NCBI GenBank assembly: GCA_949752735.1
Contig: OX457051.1
Location: 1,408,501 to 1,472,500, forward strand
Direction: 5' to 3'
DNA length: 64,000 bases
From: Lumbricus terrestris
Lineage: Eukaryota > Annelida > Clitellata > Crassiclitellata > Lumbricidae
Made by a program: the position numbers and the translations under genes. Each line of letters begins with the position of its first letter. Position 1 is the first letter of the stretch. Under the pieces are notes generated by a model that was given only the letters and a program-made list of their open reading frames with translations, did no database searches and was not told the DNA's origin. Positions 53,601 through 63,852 of this stretch are shown here, in pieces.

Positions 53601-56600
53601 AAATCGGTGAAATGTAGTTCAATTTATGTATGGAGGTAACTTTAATGATGGTTCTGCATCATGGTACATAGAACACTTTCTTAAGCCGTCAAATTGTTCG
53701 ATCGTTAGTCTGGGATATTTTTAACTCTACAACAAGCGAAATATTCCGTATATATATGGAGGCTTAATCTTTCGGAAAGGTCCTATCTAATAAAACGCCA
53801 CAATGTAGCCTATCACAGTGCGACACACTTCGCATCAGTTTGCAATGTCAAATGACTTCGTACGCTAAGTAAGTTACTGAATGGTCTTACATGATTGTAT
53901 CCGAGTATTATCAATAATATTTCAGTGTACGTTCGGAAATCAACCCTGTCGTTCAGGTGATGACATAAAAGAGAAACATAATATGTACGGATTGTGTCTA
54001 TCATTCAACCCAGGTAGGCACGTACGGATCGCGGTTAACCCATATAAGCAATGCTGGTTTCTAGGAAGGTAGAAGAAAGAGGTTTTTGTTTGCATGTGCA
54101 CTTGCTACAGCGCCCCTTCAAAAAAATACTCAGAATCGTTCCCGACTATACAGAGCGGACACTGAATCGCAGTTTCCCGGCCAAGATCAAGCGTAAAAAA
54201 CAGTCTTCAACAGTTTTGAAATTGAGAACAGCTTGGGAGGTACCGCATAGTCAAGGGAAGCCCATTCCAGGTTCTTGGGCCAACTATAGAGAATGAACGC
54301 CTCTGCATTGTTGCAGAGCGAGTGAAAGGAACCATTAAGCTACCATGGACAGCAGAGCGCAGTGCGCGGCGGCCTATGCAAGTGGAAAGAGGGAGGCAAA
54401 GCTCACACAGATAGGAGGGTGCCCATCCTGATAAGCATCGCCACACCAAAGATGCAATCCTAAATGAGATGCAATGCGGGAAAGAAAGAAAGCGCATGAC
54501 CTCGGTGTTTCGGTGGTTAACCCCCCCCCCCCCATTGGCTAAGGAAAAGGTTTTTTAAAGGTTATTTATCCACTTAAATAAGAAAAACAAGATAATTGCT
54601 TTTAGTAACAATAAATATTGTTTTTCCTACTTTATTCCCTTTGTTACTTTATTCCCTTTTTATTTACTGTAATACTGTTGGGTGGGTTGGTGTCAGGAAG
54701 GGCATCCGTCCAGGCCATCAAGCCCCCCAAATCACTCTAATAAATTCCTGGCTGCGCCACTGTCTTTAACTAATCAGAAGAATTTCAGAATTTGTCTTGC
54801 CACTTGACCATAAAATGTTTACAGAATAACAATCTAAATTTAAATAATAAAATATTTTTAAATATATGTTTTACCAGAACAATGATACAAACAAGCACTG
54901 TAGTTAGTGAAAGTAATAGCAGCGCGGTCACACAGGGGATCTAATAGGGTTGTTACTTGTTGACCCCGCTAACCATATCCCCTAATCCCCTATATATGGA
55001 GTGTTGGAAACAAGACAGTACGTCGAAGCCAAAAAAATAACCGACAAAAGTACTTGTAATACAGCTGGCATACAACAGCAGAATAAAATTCTTAACTAAT
55101 GACTAGCTAAAAGCACGGCGGAATCACTGGGCACTGTGGGTCCACCAACACCTACTTGCATGTAGTCACAGTATGTGCTATGAAGCAGATACAGGCGAAG
55201 TTTATGTTTATATTAATTAGTCGCCGTTTAAGTTATGTAGGAATAAAATTGCAAGCCTCTGTCTTAAGAAATTTATGATAGACCTACTCGCAAAGTTTAC
55301 AAGACTGATTCTATAAATTTCAGTTACGTCGAATTTCGTGACGACTCTTCCTGGAGCCAATAATGGACTTCGTCTCGTGCTGTGGGTCAACCAGTCGGAT
55401 TGTGTCCTCACCATGTCCCCGGCTGTTGGATTTAAGGTAAGCAGCTAATCTTTTTTAGCAATATCTAAATGAATCGCTGTACTTTTCTTCTTGCGTTTAT
55501 AATGTGACACTTTCATTTTGTCTCCTTAACGAGAATAATCCGAATTGTGATCTGAATGTGAACCGAATAATTTATGATAGACTAAGGGATATGGTTGTGA
55601 GACTTAGACAATGACCAAGAAAATGAGAAAAAAGATCAACGCCGTTGAGATGTGGATTTGGAGGAAAATGCTGAGAATATCTTGGATGGGAAAAAAGGAC
55701 AAATAAAAAGATACGCATAGAGATTGGTATTGAAAACGACGAGTCGCTACAAGAAACAGTGCTAAGAAGAAAGTTCGGTTTCCTTGTTTCCTTGGTCATG
55801 TTATGCGTTCAAATGGTCTAGAAAAAGATATGATGCTGGCATACGGAGAGGGACGAAGAAAACAAGGGCGGCCAAGGAAAAGGTGGATGGATGAAGTTCA
55901 CGAAACAAGAGGAATGAACTTGGTAGAACTAATGGAGGCGACATCAGAAAGAAAGCAATGGAGAAATTGGATAATGTCGGTTGCAATATCCTCCAGTACC
56001 TAAAATACATCTGATTACACTTTGTTGATTCATGAACTTAATGTCAATCTTTTGTGGAGGGCCTCTGATTGGTTCAAATAGAAGTCGCGCTATGAGAATA
56101 TTCACTGCAGCCAGAGTAAACTCAGACCTTCTCGAAACAGAATATGATACCGAGCTGTTCTTTTGTAGGTTGTTCTGCATGATCCTTATGACGAGCCTTT
56201 TGTGCCGGACTTTGGACTCAGAGTTGGAACGGGTGTTTCAACATCCGTCTCCTTTTCACTCAGAAACGCAAGATAAATATCATGAACAAATTACATTAAT
56301 CTAGCTGCATTAACACTGTGGTCTAAAATCTATAACTTATATAAGTATTTTATCTCCCTATGCCTTATGTCGCTGCATATATTGCGGGTGTGTAACCTAT
56401 ACAGAACAGTTTTCTGCACACATTTTAGGCCTACATTTATTTCTTATTATGAAGCTGTTGAAAGTCTTAGTTGAAGAATTTTTCGGGGTGCAATTTAAAA
56501 CTAAACATTATTCGGCACCATTTGGATTTGTAAATAGTACCAATAATGTTTCTTATTTGTAGCTATCTATGTTGCCAGCGCCGTATGGTGATTGTCGTGA

Positions 56601-58599
56601 CGGGAAAGACTACACGTACCAGAAATGCATCATGCGTTGTGGCGACGATGTTCTACTTTCCATCTGTAAATGTCAAACGTCTGAGTTCAACAGTACGTAC
56701 AAGTTTACCACCTAGACAGAGGCAATCAGTACAACAAATAATTTTTTCCAGTTCAAATAAGAATTATGCATTTGTTCCCGAAGTGGAACGTTGGGTCACT
56801 TTGACTGATACAAGCATCATGCATTAGTAAAAAAATAACTTTTCCAAATGATGCAGATATGCAATTTTGTAAAAGCTGTGAATCACAAAGGTTGATACCC
56901 TCCTCCACCCTAAATTTTGCGCACCAATCCCACCCCATACCCACCATTCCACCCAGCCCCAACCTTCCACCCCACCCCCTCCACCCTATAAAATGCTCAA
57001 CATATGAAATTTATGAAAAATAATGTTTCAATTTATTTTCATACCGGTCCCACCGCACCACTACCTTGACCGCATCCCACAAAACCCACCTCAGCCACGA
57101 CCGTCCATCTCATTTCAAAGGTCACGCCTCAGCCCTCAGCCCGCCCAACCAGCCCCACGTTCCTCAATTCGCCCCACACATAACCACCTGCCTGGAGTAT
57201 TTTTTGTTTCTCGGTCAACCCTCCTCCTCACTTCGGACGTACCCGTCCCACTTCAACCAACCGTCCAACACTAGTCCACTTCCAACCAAATCAGACCCAC
57301 TCCACCCCCATTTCCACCCCTCCACTCCGCCCCACCCCGTAAAATGATCAACGTGAAATTCATGAAAAAATAATGAGTCACTTTGTTTTCACCTCGACTT
57401 TTCATTCCAACTTTGACCCCACCCGGCACACTACAGCCCCGTATTCAAACCGCCCTCATCACACCCACACCGCCCCAACCCCGCTACACCACACAGCGGA
57501 AGTCAAGCACAAAAACCTACAAAAGGACCCCTATGAAGGCCGCACGTCAAACGTACAGAAAACCTTCACAGGAAGGCCCCCATGAAGGCTACATACACGA
57601 CCCCCACAAGAAGCATAACCCTTCGCAAATTGAACGCATACAATGCAAATAGTAGAATAAACACCCCAATAATACAATTAATAGATAAAACACAAATCAG
57701 AAAATGGCGTAATGATGCAAAACAAACCAAACAATAAAATAATGCAATCAAAAATATGAGGCCAAAAAGGCAAGAAACAAAATTGTCAAAATGGAATTAA
57801 TTAAACCAATCATTGATCCAAAATTAAAGCCAAAAGATTGTTTAAGTTCTCAACATCAATTCCTACTATGTTAAGGTTATTAAACAGGTTCTTATGCCAA
57901 GGTGTAGGGAATATAGCACTAATGAGATGATTTCTTAAATTTCTACCATTTCTAAAAGCAATCATTGGGGCTGATTTAAAATATTCTTGCAGTTCTAGGT
58001 TTTCGCTCACAAATTCCATCCAAAGTTTAAAAAGTATTTTTCTAAGACAACTTATCTTTTCAAATGTACTTTCATAGATTAAAATTAAGATAGGTTTATC
58101 AGTTACATCTGGTTTCTCAATTCATTTTTTGTGCTTATTTGCAGAAAAGAGTAGGCCTATATGCTCTCTTGACCAGTTTTATTCTTGCGTGTCGAAAGTC
58201 GCAGTATGGGCGATTCAATCCGATGAATCTCTTAAATGTGATTGTCCACTTCAGTGCCATATACCCACCTATCCATACTCAATCTCTACAAGTCCTCTGT
58301 CAGAGCATTTCCTCAATTATATGTCGAAGAAGACTCAATTCAAGGGACGGAATCTGACGATGTCTAAGCTGGGCAAGGAACTCGTCTACCTGGATATCTT
58401 CTACTCTGATCTGAACTACATCGACATCCAAACGAATCCAGCCTACGATTTGCTCACTCTGGTTTGCGACATTGGCGGCGCACTGGGTCTCATTCTCGGA
58501 GGAACATTGCTCACTATTATTGAACTTATTCAGCTCTTCGTTCTGTTATTCAATGAATTTAATACTGCTGCGAGGTTCGCTAAGATGCAGCGCCGTTAA
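50030..58599 (+). CDS. DEG/ENaC (ASIC-like) cation channel, gene 2, complete
   Basis: The exons are 50030-50606, 52124-52281, 53926-54013, 55324-55436, 56169-56267, 56563-56692 and 58145-58599. They join in phase to 1620 bp, or 539 residues, normal for ASIC-type channels. Domains: acidic cytosolic N-terminus (1-118); VG in place of the family HG motif (106-107); TM1 (about 120-143); FPTVTIC; an extracellular cysteine-rich domain (about 150-490); an N-glycosylation site NLT near 458; TM2 (about 491-524) with the filter GGT (507-509); and a short basic tail. The ATG at 50030 follows an in-frame TAA at 50009 and has A at -3. Such proteins form trimeric Na+-permeable channels gated by protons, peptides or force; which applies here cannot be read from the sequence. 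Introns total about 7 kb, far less than in gene 1. Confidence 0.92.
51118..51345 (+). mobile_element. tRNA-derived SINE, gene 2 intron 1
   Basis: The head TTGGTGTAGTGGTAGGTTCG, the middle GGACCTTGAGCAAGTCCTTC, CGTGAAACTCCGATGCAGTG, and the tail GGGAACGCCTCTGAGTAGAG match the SINE at 29999-30222. The B-box is degraded. Confidence 0.75.
51594..52020. mobile_element. hAT-like MITE, 427 bp, gene 2 intron 1
   Basis: The 8-bp target duplication CCCTGACT is at 51586-51593 and 52021-52028. The ends are CAGGGGCGGATCCAGGGGGC and the inverse ending GGATCCGCCACTG. Internal GAAAATTGGTCGA and AAACTTTTTTCCACCGG motifs repeat. It lies 103 bp before exon 2. Confidence 0.87.
52124..52281 (+). CDS. Gene 2 exon 2
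   Basis: Acceptor AATATTTCAG, donor GTAAGA. It encodes GPQIESLASKRYPPVLYVGL and DSDWSSLYKTLALKTE (residues 193-245). Confidence 0.88.
52647..53075. repeat. Fold-back repeat of CGTTTTTTATT motifs
   Basis: The ends CATAGATGTAAAAA and the inverse TTTTTACATCTATG enclose many copies of GTTTTTTATCGTTTTTTATT-like text. No target duplication is seen. Confidence 0.6.
53076..53925. other. Gene 2 intron 2, no recognised feature
   Basis: No repeat family that I can name and no exon-like sequence before the acceptor at 53925. Confidence 0.4.
53926..54013 (+). CDS. Gene 2 exon 3 (CTFGNQPC)
   Basis: Acceptor ATATTTCAG, donor GTAGGC. It encodes CTFGNQPCRSGDDIKEK and GLCLSFNP (246-274), phase 0 to 1. Confidence 0.88.
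54085..54500 (-). mobile_element. CR1/L2-like LINE 3' end with shared tail
   Basis: The reverse strand reads CISFRIASLVWRCLSGWAPS, then RRALRSAVHGSLMVPFTRSA and RRSFSIVGPRTWNGLPLTM. The tail has GCGCCCCTTCAA and ACTCAGAATCGTTCCCGAC. Confidence 0.78.
54501..55323. other. Gene 2 intron 3, mostly unassigned
   Basis: It starts with a run of 15 C. GGTGTCAGGAAGGGCATCCG at about 54690 resembles a LINE 3' end. CTGGCTGCGCCACTG near 54750 resembles a hAT end without a partner. Confidence 0.35.
55324..55436 (+). CDS. Gene 2 exon 4 (GLRLVLW)
   Basis: Acceptor AAATTTCAG, donor GTAAGC. It encodes residues 275-312 with LPGANNGLRLVLWVNQSDC, phase 1 to 0. Confidence 0.88.
55600..56000 (+). mobile_element. 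RTE-like LINE C-terminal fragment
   Basis: It reads VEMWIWRKMLRISWMGKKDK, then after frame breaks RSNGLEKDMMLAYGEGRRKQ, GRPRKRWMDEVHETRGM and RKQWRNWI. It is close to the fragment at 20530-20766. It lies in gene 2 intron 4. Confidence 0.8.
56169..56267 (+). CDS. Gene 2 exon 5 (VVLHDPYDEP)
   Basis: Acceptor TTTTGTAG. It encodes residues 313-345 ending FSLRN. The donor is GCAAGA (a GC-AG intron); gene 1 has GTAAGT at the same place. Without splicing here the frame reads Ala-Arg-stop. Confidence 0.86.
56563..56692 (+). CDS. Gene 2 exon 6 (LPAPYGDC)
   Basis: Acceptor TTATTTGTAG, donor GTACGT. It encodes residues 346-388 with LPAPYGDC, KCIMRC and CKC cysteines, phase 0 to 1. Confidence 0.88.
56890..57500. 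repeat. C-rich duplicated segment in gene 2 intron 6
   Basis: CCCACC-rich DNA with two copies of a block, CCCTATAAAATG or CCCGTAAAATG, then TCAAC, GAAATT and ATGAAAAA (about 56984 and 57341). This implies an old tandem unit of about 360 bp. Pro/His-rich open frames here are compositional. Confidence 0.6.
57790..58095 (-). mobile_element. Penelope-like element RT fragment
   Basis: The reverse strand reads FVSENLELQEYFKSAPMIAF, RNGRNLRNHLISAIF. The pattern PxIAFRRxxNLRDxLVxA is typical of the segment after the RT core in Penelope-like elements. It is a fragment only, just before gene 2 exon 7. Confidence 0.55.
58145..58599 (+). CDS. Gene 2 last exon (cysteine cluster, TM2, C-terminus)
   Basis: Acceptor TTATTTGCAG. 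It encodes residues 389-539 and TAA: CDCPLQC, SPLSEHFLNYMSKKTQ, LVYLDIFYSDLNYIDIQ, then CDIGGALGLILGGTLLT and KMQRR. It is close to gene 1 along its whole length. Confidence 0.9.
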
Positions 58600-58654
58600 A
58601 AGGCTGATTCCTAAAGCACAGGAACAATGAGATGCAAACTTTCAGTCGTATTGA

Positions 58655-58870
58655 TTAACTAGCTGTGGTACCCGACGTTACCCTGGGATTTTTTCCCGCT
58701 CCACCCAGCGTTCCCCGGCAAAGTTCGCGTTGCTGCCCCGTCCCACTCCTTCCCGTCCTCCATATGCTTGTGTCTGTTTGTTTGGGACTTGAGGTGGATT
58801 CGAATCTCGAACCTTCCGGCTTCAAGGCAAGGACGCCACCACAGCACCACCGTAGTATCCCCTCACCTAT
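58655..58870 (-). mobile_element. SINE-head fragment beside an ACTAGCTGTGGTACCCG repeat
   Basis: GAGGTGGATTCGAATCTCGA and GGACGCCACCACAGCACCAC match the tRNA-like head of the SINE on the reverse strand. The adjacent ACTAGCTGTGGTACCCG resembles the start of the repeat at 63103. Confidence 0.55.
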
Positions 58871-59069
58871 TCTAGCTACTCGTTGCATTTCGCCTTCGCT
58901 GGGTTTCTGCATTGAGACCGACAATGAATATGCGCTTCATAAATGTCGAGATACGATTATAATCATTTTTTGTGGTTATTCTGGTTATTTCGTTTCATAC
59001 CTTGAGATCTTGAGTTCACATTGGACATCATTATTTAATGATAATACTATTGCAAATCAGCTTGATATA

Positions 59070-60184
59070 CAGGGTGGGCCAAAAATGTAATCCCCTACGT
59101 TTTTTGCCAATATCTTGGCCAAACATAAGAGTTTTTAAATGAAACTGTGCAGTTTTAAAGGCAATTCATATTTACGTGCAACGGTCAAATTAAAAAAATA
59201 TTTCAAATAGACCAAAAGTTATATCACTTTTAGTGAAGCCACCCACCGTTTTTTGACGATTCAAAAACGAAACGCAAAAACTTAGGTTTTTTGCTAAGAT
59301 CATGGCCAGAAGTAAGAATTTCAAAATGAATCTTTACAGGTTTAAGGACAATTCATATTTACACATGATAGCCAGATTTCATCAAACTATTTCAAAGACA
59401 ACAAAAGTTATACCATTTTTAGTGAGGCCACCCACCGTTTGTGACGATTAAAAAGCGTAACGCAACAAAAAGTGACAAATACCTGATTTTATCAAGTCAT
59501 ATCTCAAATAAATGTTTGGAACTGAACTTGATAGTGATTCATAACTTGTGTTCAATATGCCCACCACCCGCGCCAAAACTTCTTTTGAGTCCCTTTGCAA
59601 AGTTTTTGATGGACCTGTTGATAAATCTGACAGATTCCTTATTTACCAATTTGATTGTCATCTTGCTAAGTGACTTCTCAGTGACGTGCAGCTGCGCTGG
59701 TACCCTGTTCCTTTTTGAAACAGTAATAATAAGGATCAGCTGGCATTATCAAAGCCTATTTGATAACAATTATTTAAGAAGAGTTAATAAAATCGTGTTT
59801 TCGCTACTTTTTGCTGCGTTACGTCTTTGAATCGTCAAAAAACGATGGGTGGCCTCCTTAAAAGTGCCATAACTTTTATTCTGTTGGAAATATTTTGCTG
59901 AAATCTGGGCATCATGTGTAGATATAAAATGTCTTTAAGCCTGTAAAATTTCATTTTGAAATTCTTATTTCCGGCCAAGATATTGGCCAGAATAACGAAA
60001 TTGGTTTTTGTTACTTTTTGTTGCGTCGCGTTTTTTAATCGTCAAAAAACGGTGGGTGGCCTCACTAAAAGTGATATAACTTTTGTTTTCTTTCACATAT
60101 GGCGTAAAACTGGATTTGAAAAATTTCTATTTGTGGCCAAGATATTGACAAAAAGCCGTAAGGAATCACTTTTTGCCCACGCTG
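59070..60184 (-). mobile_element. Mariner-type element copy 2
   Basis: The left end CAGGGTGGGCCAAAAATG is preceded by TA; the right end is GCCCACGCTG followed by CA, a decayed TA. Internal GTTTTTTGACGATTCAAAAA blocks repeat. It is the same family as 6878-7826, reversed. Confidence 0.8.
59539..59700 (-). pseudogene. Mariner-type transposase C-terminal remnant, copy 2
   Basis: The reverse strand reads SVRFINRSIKNFAKGLKRSF, then GGGHIEH and KL-stop. It is homologous to 7204-7356; both end at the same codon. Confidence 0.75.
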
Positions 60185-60511
60185 CATATGGGTTTATCGA
60201 CATTGACCATAATCCCACCACTGATACCGCTCCAAAATTTAAGAAAAGCCAAAATGGGTTCTTTAAAACAGCCAAGCAAAGCCAAGTTAATAATTACTAT
60301 GGACTATGTCACCTATTTTATTTCAACAGAAGCTACTTTATTCGATAAATATTGTAATGTTTATGAAATTATGTATAATTAATCGTGAAATTAATGTATA
60401 TTAAATTGTTAATAATCGATTCCGTTCGCTGATTTTCCAACACACTAGTCTAACAGCATTTTGTTTCAAATCTAAATCCTACAAACAGTCATTATTGAAT
60501 GGCTGGTCATA

Positions 60512-60625
60512 CTAACTGTTGGTCTTAGTTCTCTTACTGTCACCAGATGCTGAGGTGCTGGAACTTGAAGAACCGTCATTGTTGCCCTGCTGAGTGTCGT
60601 ATGAGTAACTCTTGTTGCGTGCCAT
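60512..60625 (-). CDS. Small Ser/Thr-rich ORF of unknown status
   Basis: A 37-residue reverse-strand frame from ATG to TAG begins MARNKSYSYDTQQG and then has a serine run and a basic end (KRTKTNS). It has no known domain. It could be a real short exon, a piece of a retrocopy, or chance. Confidence 0.2.
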   Translation of the reverse strand: MARNKSYSYDTQQGNNDGSSSSSTSASGDSKRTKTNS

Positions 60626-61264
60626 GACGATTTAAAATCCAGAAGTAAAAAATTTACCAAAACTAAAGATGTTGAAAGTGCAACTATTGTTATTAATGTG
60701 TCTGCTATTAACTTGTCATTTAACTTTATAAAGTAAACTTAATCAAGTTATTTGCGATTTTGCACAGAATTGCCGCATGTTGCATTGTTGTGATTTTACG
60801 ATTTTAATTTACTTCCTGTTCACTGTATTAATTAAATTTTTGTTGTTGTTGTTGTAGTAATAATAATTTTTGTTTAATGACTCAATCTGACAAACCGCAG
60901 AATGATTATGTTCCTGTAGATTAAGAATGGACACCACATTCAAGTATTGTTTGAAGACATAATGTTGCATAGTGTTTAAACAGACACTGTTTTATAAATA
61001 TCTGATGAGTCTAGGGTGACCCTACAAGCGGAACCTTATGTTCCTTTGGATGTACCCATTGACGTCAATGCACATGAATGTCTAATCTGTTGATTGCATG
61101 TATCATGGTGATGAATAAAAAGAATCTGGCCAACTTGTGTGCCGGATACTGGCCAAGTTACGTGGCTGCTGGACGCCATTATGAGTCCAGGCGGCGATCA
61201 GCAAATACGTTGACAAAGCAGTCTGCCCACGGTGCACTCAATAGAACTTCTGACTTCTGCTCTC
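60626..61264. other. Unassigned 3' flank sequence
   Basis: AT-rich. An open frame at 61078-61269 has no recognisable domain. Confidence 0.35.
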
Positions 61265-62460
61265 AGTGATGTTCCCTTGTCCCCTGTGTTCCTTGTTCCC
61301 TGTTCCCTAAGTTTAATTATGTTCCCTATGCCGGTCAGTGATGCTCCGTGTTCCTTGTTCTCTATGTTCCATATGTTACCTATGTTCTCTGAGCTGGTCG
61401 GTGTCCCTTTTTCTCTATCTCTTCTGGTCCCTTGTGTTCCTGCTCCTTGTTCCTATTTTCTTTGCTCCTGTGCTTTTTGTTCTCTGTTCCATATGTTCTG
61501 TGATGCTCCGTGTTCCTTGTTCTCTATGTTCCATATGTTACCTATATTCTCTTAGCTGCTCTGTGTTCCTTGTTGGAACCCTATCTCTCCTGGTCTCTTG
61601 AACTCTTGTTCCTTGCTCTCATTTGTTCTATTCCCTGTCTAATGGTTCCCAGTACTTCTTGCTTCTTGTTCCTTATGTTCCGTGTGATACCACGTGTTCC
61701 TCGTTTCCTATGTTCCATGCTATATACCGGATATGTTCTATGTTCTATTCTGTGTTCCCTGTGATCCCTTTTATTGTTCTCTTTTCCTTGTTCCCTGTTC
61801 CTTGTTCCGTGTGTTCCTATGTCCTCTGTTACATTGTATTCCCTCGTCCATGTTCTCTTGTTTCATGTGTTACTTGTTCTTGTTTCATAATTCATATGTT
61901 CTCTCATATCCCTGTGTTCCTTTGTGATCGTGTCCTTTGTTTCTTAATGTTCCCTGTGATGTTCTATGTCCCGTGATATTTTCTTATTCCATAATATTAT
62001 GTTCCTTGCTCCCTGATCTATGTTTCTTATAATATCATTCTCTGTTCTGTGTCCAATGTGTCCAATGTGTTCCATGATATTCCCGATGATGTTCCTATGT
62101 CTCCTGTTTTTCATTTTCCTGTTCCTTTTGTTTTATGTTAACTGTTCTGTTTTCCCTTATTCTTTATTTGTTCCATGTTGCTTATTCCCCATGTTCCTTG
62201 TTATCTGTCTGTGTTCAATAAAAATATTATGTTCCATGTTCCATGATATTTCCAATGATGTTCAGTGTTGTTCACTGTTCCTGTTTTTATGTTACATGTG
62301 CTCTGTTCTGTGTACAATAAAAGGATATTATGTTCCATGTTCCACAATATTCCCAATGATGTTCCTTGTTGCAATTTTTATCTTCCTTGTTCTATGTTCT
62401 GTGTTCAAAAAATATTGTGTTCCAGGTTATTCCCAATGATGTTCCTGCTCCTGTTTTTTA
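61265..62460. repeat. Degenerate TGTTCC-rich minisatellite of about 1.2 kb
   Basis: It is dominated by irregularly spaced GTTCC, TTGTTCC and TATGTTCC words, with longer duplicated blocks such as TGATGCTCCGTGTTCCTTG (61338 and 61501) and TTCCATGATATTCCCGATGA-like text. The Cys/Phe/Leu/Pro-rich frames are artefacts. Confidence 0.85.
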
Positions 62461-62599
62461 CACCTTGCATGGTGAGTGACGGTATGCTGGGAACATGCAT
62501 AGTGGCCTATCCAGACACCTACAGTTTTCATGGATAAAATAATGGAGAACCATTCTAGCAGCACAGTAGTATAGTGCACAACACATAAGGAACTAGTAT

Positions 62600-62760
62600 T
62601 TATGGGTCTAGGGCAATTACCTCCTGGACAATTACCCCCGACAATAATTACCCCTTGAACAATTACCCCCGGACAACTACCCCCGCGACGACTACCCCGC
62701 GACAATTACCCCCGGACAACTACCTCCTGTGCCAATTACCCCAGGACAATTACCCCCGTA
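62600..62760. repeat. Iterated GGACAATTACCCCC motif, solo C-rich end
   Basis: About 10 copies of GGACAATTACCCCC-like 14-15-mers, the same architecture as the ends of the fold-back elements, but with no 35-bp array or inverted partner in the window. Confidence 0.7.
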
Positions 62761-63102
62761 CCTTATTGTACACACTTATACACACTCCTTGATTCTAGCA
62801 TTATTTCTCAGCTATCTGCGTACATCCCTCCTAGCAATCCATGCCTATCTGTTTCTCTCTCTGTCTTTCTCTATGTAGGCCCTACATGTTTCTCTCGCTC
62901 TCAGGTGTACGTTACCTGTACGCTCTAGCTTAATATTCAGCTGACCAGTCAATGCAATACACACAGTCTACTTAATTTATCCATACCTAGTCATAATGGA
63001 ATTTTATAAATCTGAGAGACGGAAAGATAAACATTTAAATATTTTATTAGGCAGGCGTTACAACTAGCTTAGAACCGGTTTTCGATTGGATTTTTATTTA
63101 AT

Positions 63103-63852
63103 ACTAGCTGTACCCGGCCACGCGTTGCTGTGGCTAAAAAGACCGTCCAACCCTCCCTCCCTACTTCCCTTCCTTTGCCTCCCTCCCTCCCATATCCTTC
63201 CTCCCTCCGTTCCTCTGTCCCTCCCTACCTCCATTCCCCCTCCCTCCCCCTTTTCTCCTCCATCCCTCCCCTCCTCCCCTCCCTCCCGTTTCTTCCTCTC
63301 CCTCCCCTCCGTCCCTCCCCTCCTCCATCCCTCCCCTCCCTTCATCCCGTTCGCTCCCTCCCCTCCCTTTTCCTTCCGCTCCCTTCATCCCACACGGCCG
63401 CATTCAAATGCAAATAAATTGAATTCGCTGAAATCGAATGCAATGTTGTGTTTTTTCGAGAAAAGCATATAAAAACCCGTCCGCTCGAACGTTGTGTGAA
63501 AATTGTCAATCTAGCCTTTTCTAGCCTTTTTTTCGACCGGATCTGACCTTTTTCAAAATTCGGAGTGGCATCCCTGACCTTTTTCAAAATTCAGAGTGGC
63601 ATCCCCGTACGTTATAAATACGCGGGTCAAAATGGCGGAGTATGTGTTAAAGTTTAAATGTATAAACGTGTCAACTCGAGGAGAAAGTTGTTTTTTTGGT
63701 GTAAAAGATTTGTTTCTTTCCAGGAAATCCTTTTACAAACACGATCGTATTCGAACGGAGCGTTTTGCGAAAAATTTCAAAAGAATCGGTCATGAGGTTT
63801 CCGTGAAATTCGATTAGGACCAAACATTTTACATTTTTATTTATATAGATTT
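63103..63852. repeat. Dispersed element starting TACTAGCTGTACCCGG
   Basis: It begins ACTAGCTGTACCCGGCCACG, contains the CCCTCCCT block, a 31-bp tandem duplication (GACCTTTTTCAAAATTC, GGAGTGGCATCCC) at about 63547-63605, and ends near TTTATTTATATAGATTT. I do not recognise the class. Confidence 0.4.
63141..63400. repeat. Polypyrimidine (CCCTCCCT)n tract
   Basis: About 260 bp of nearly pure C and T, capable of triplex formation. The open frames (Pro/Ser/Leu; Gly/Glu/Arg) are compositional. Confidence 0.93.

Noticed and set aside
56890..57585. Pro/His-rich ORFs in gene 2 intron 6
   Set aside because: C-rich duplicated intron DNA; no splice logic or domain.
61232..62439. Cys/Phe/Leu-rich ORFs resembling membrane proteins
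   Set aside because: Compositional products of a TGTTCC minisatellite; no start context or homology.
63086..63472. Pro/Ser-rich and Gly/Glu-rich ORFs
   Set aside because: Translations of a CCCTCCCT polypyrimidine tract.
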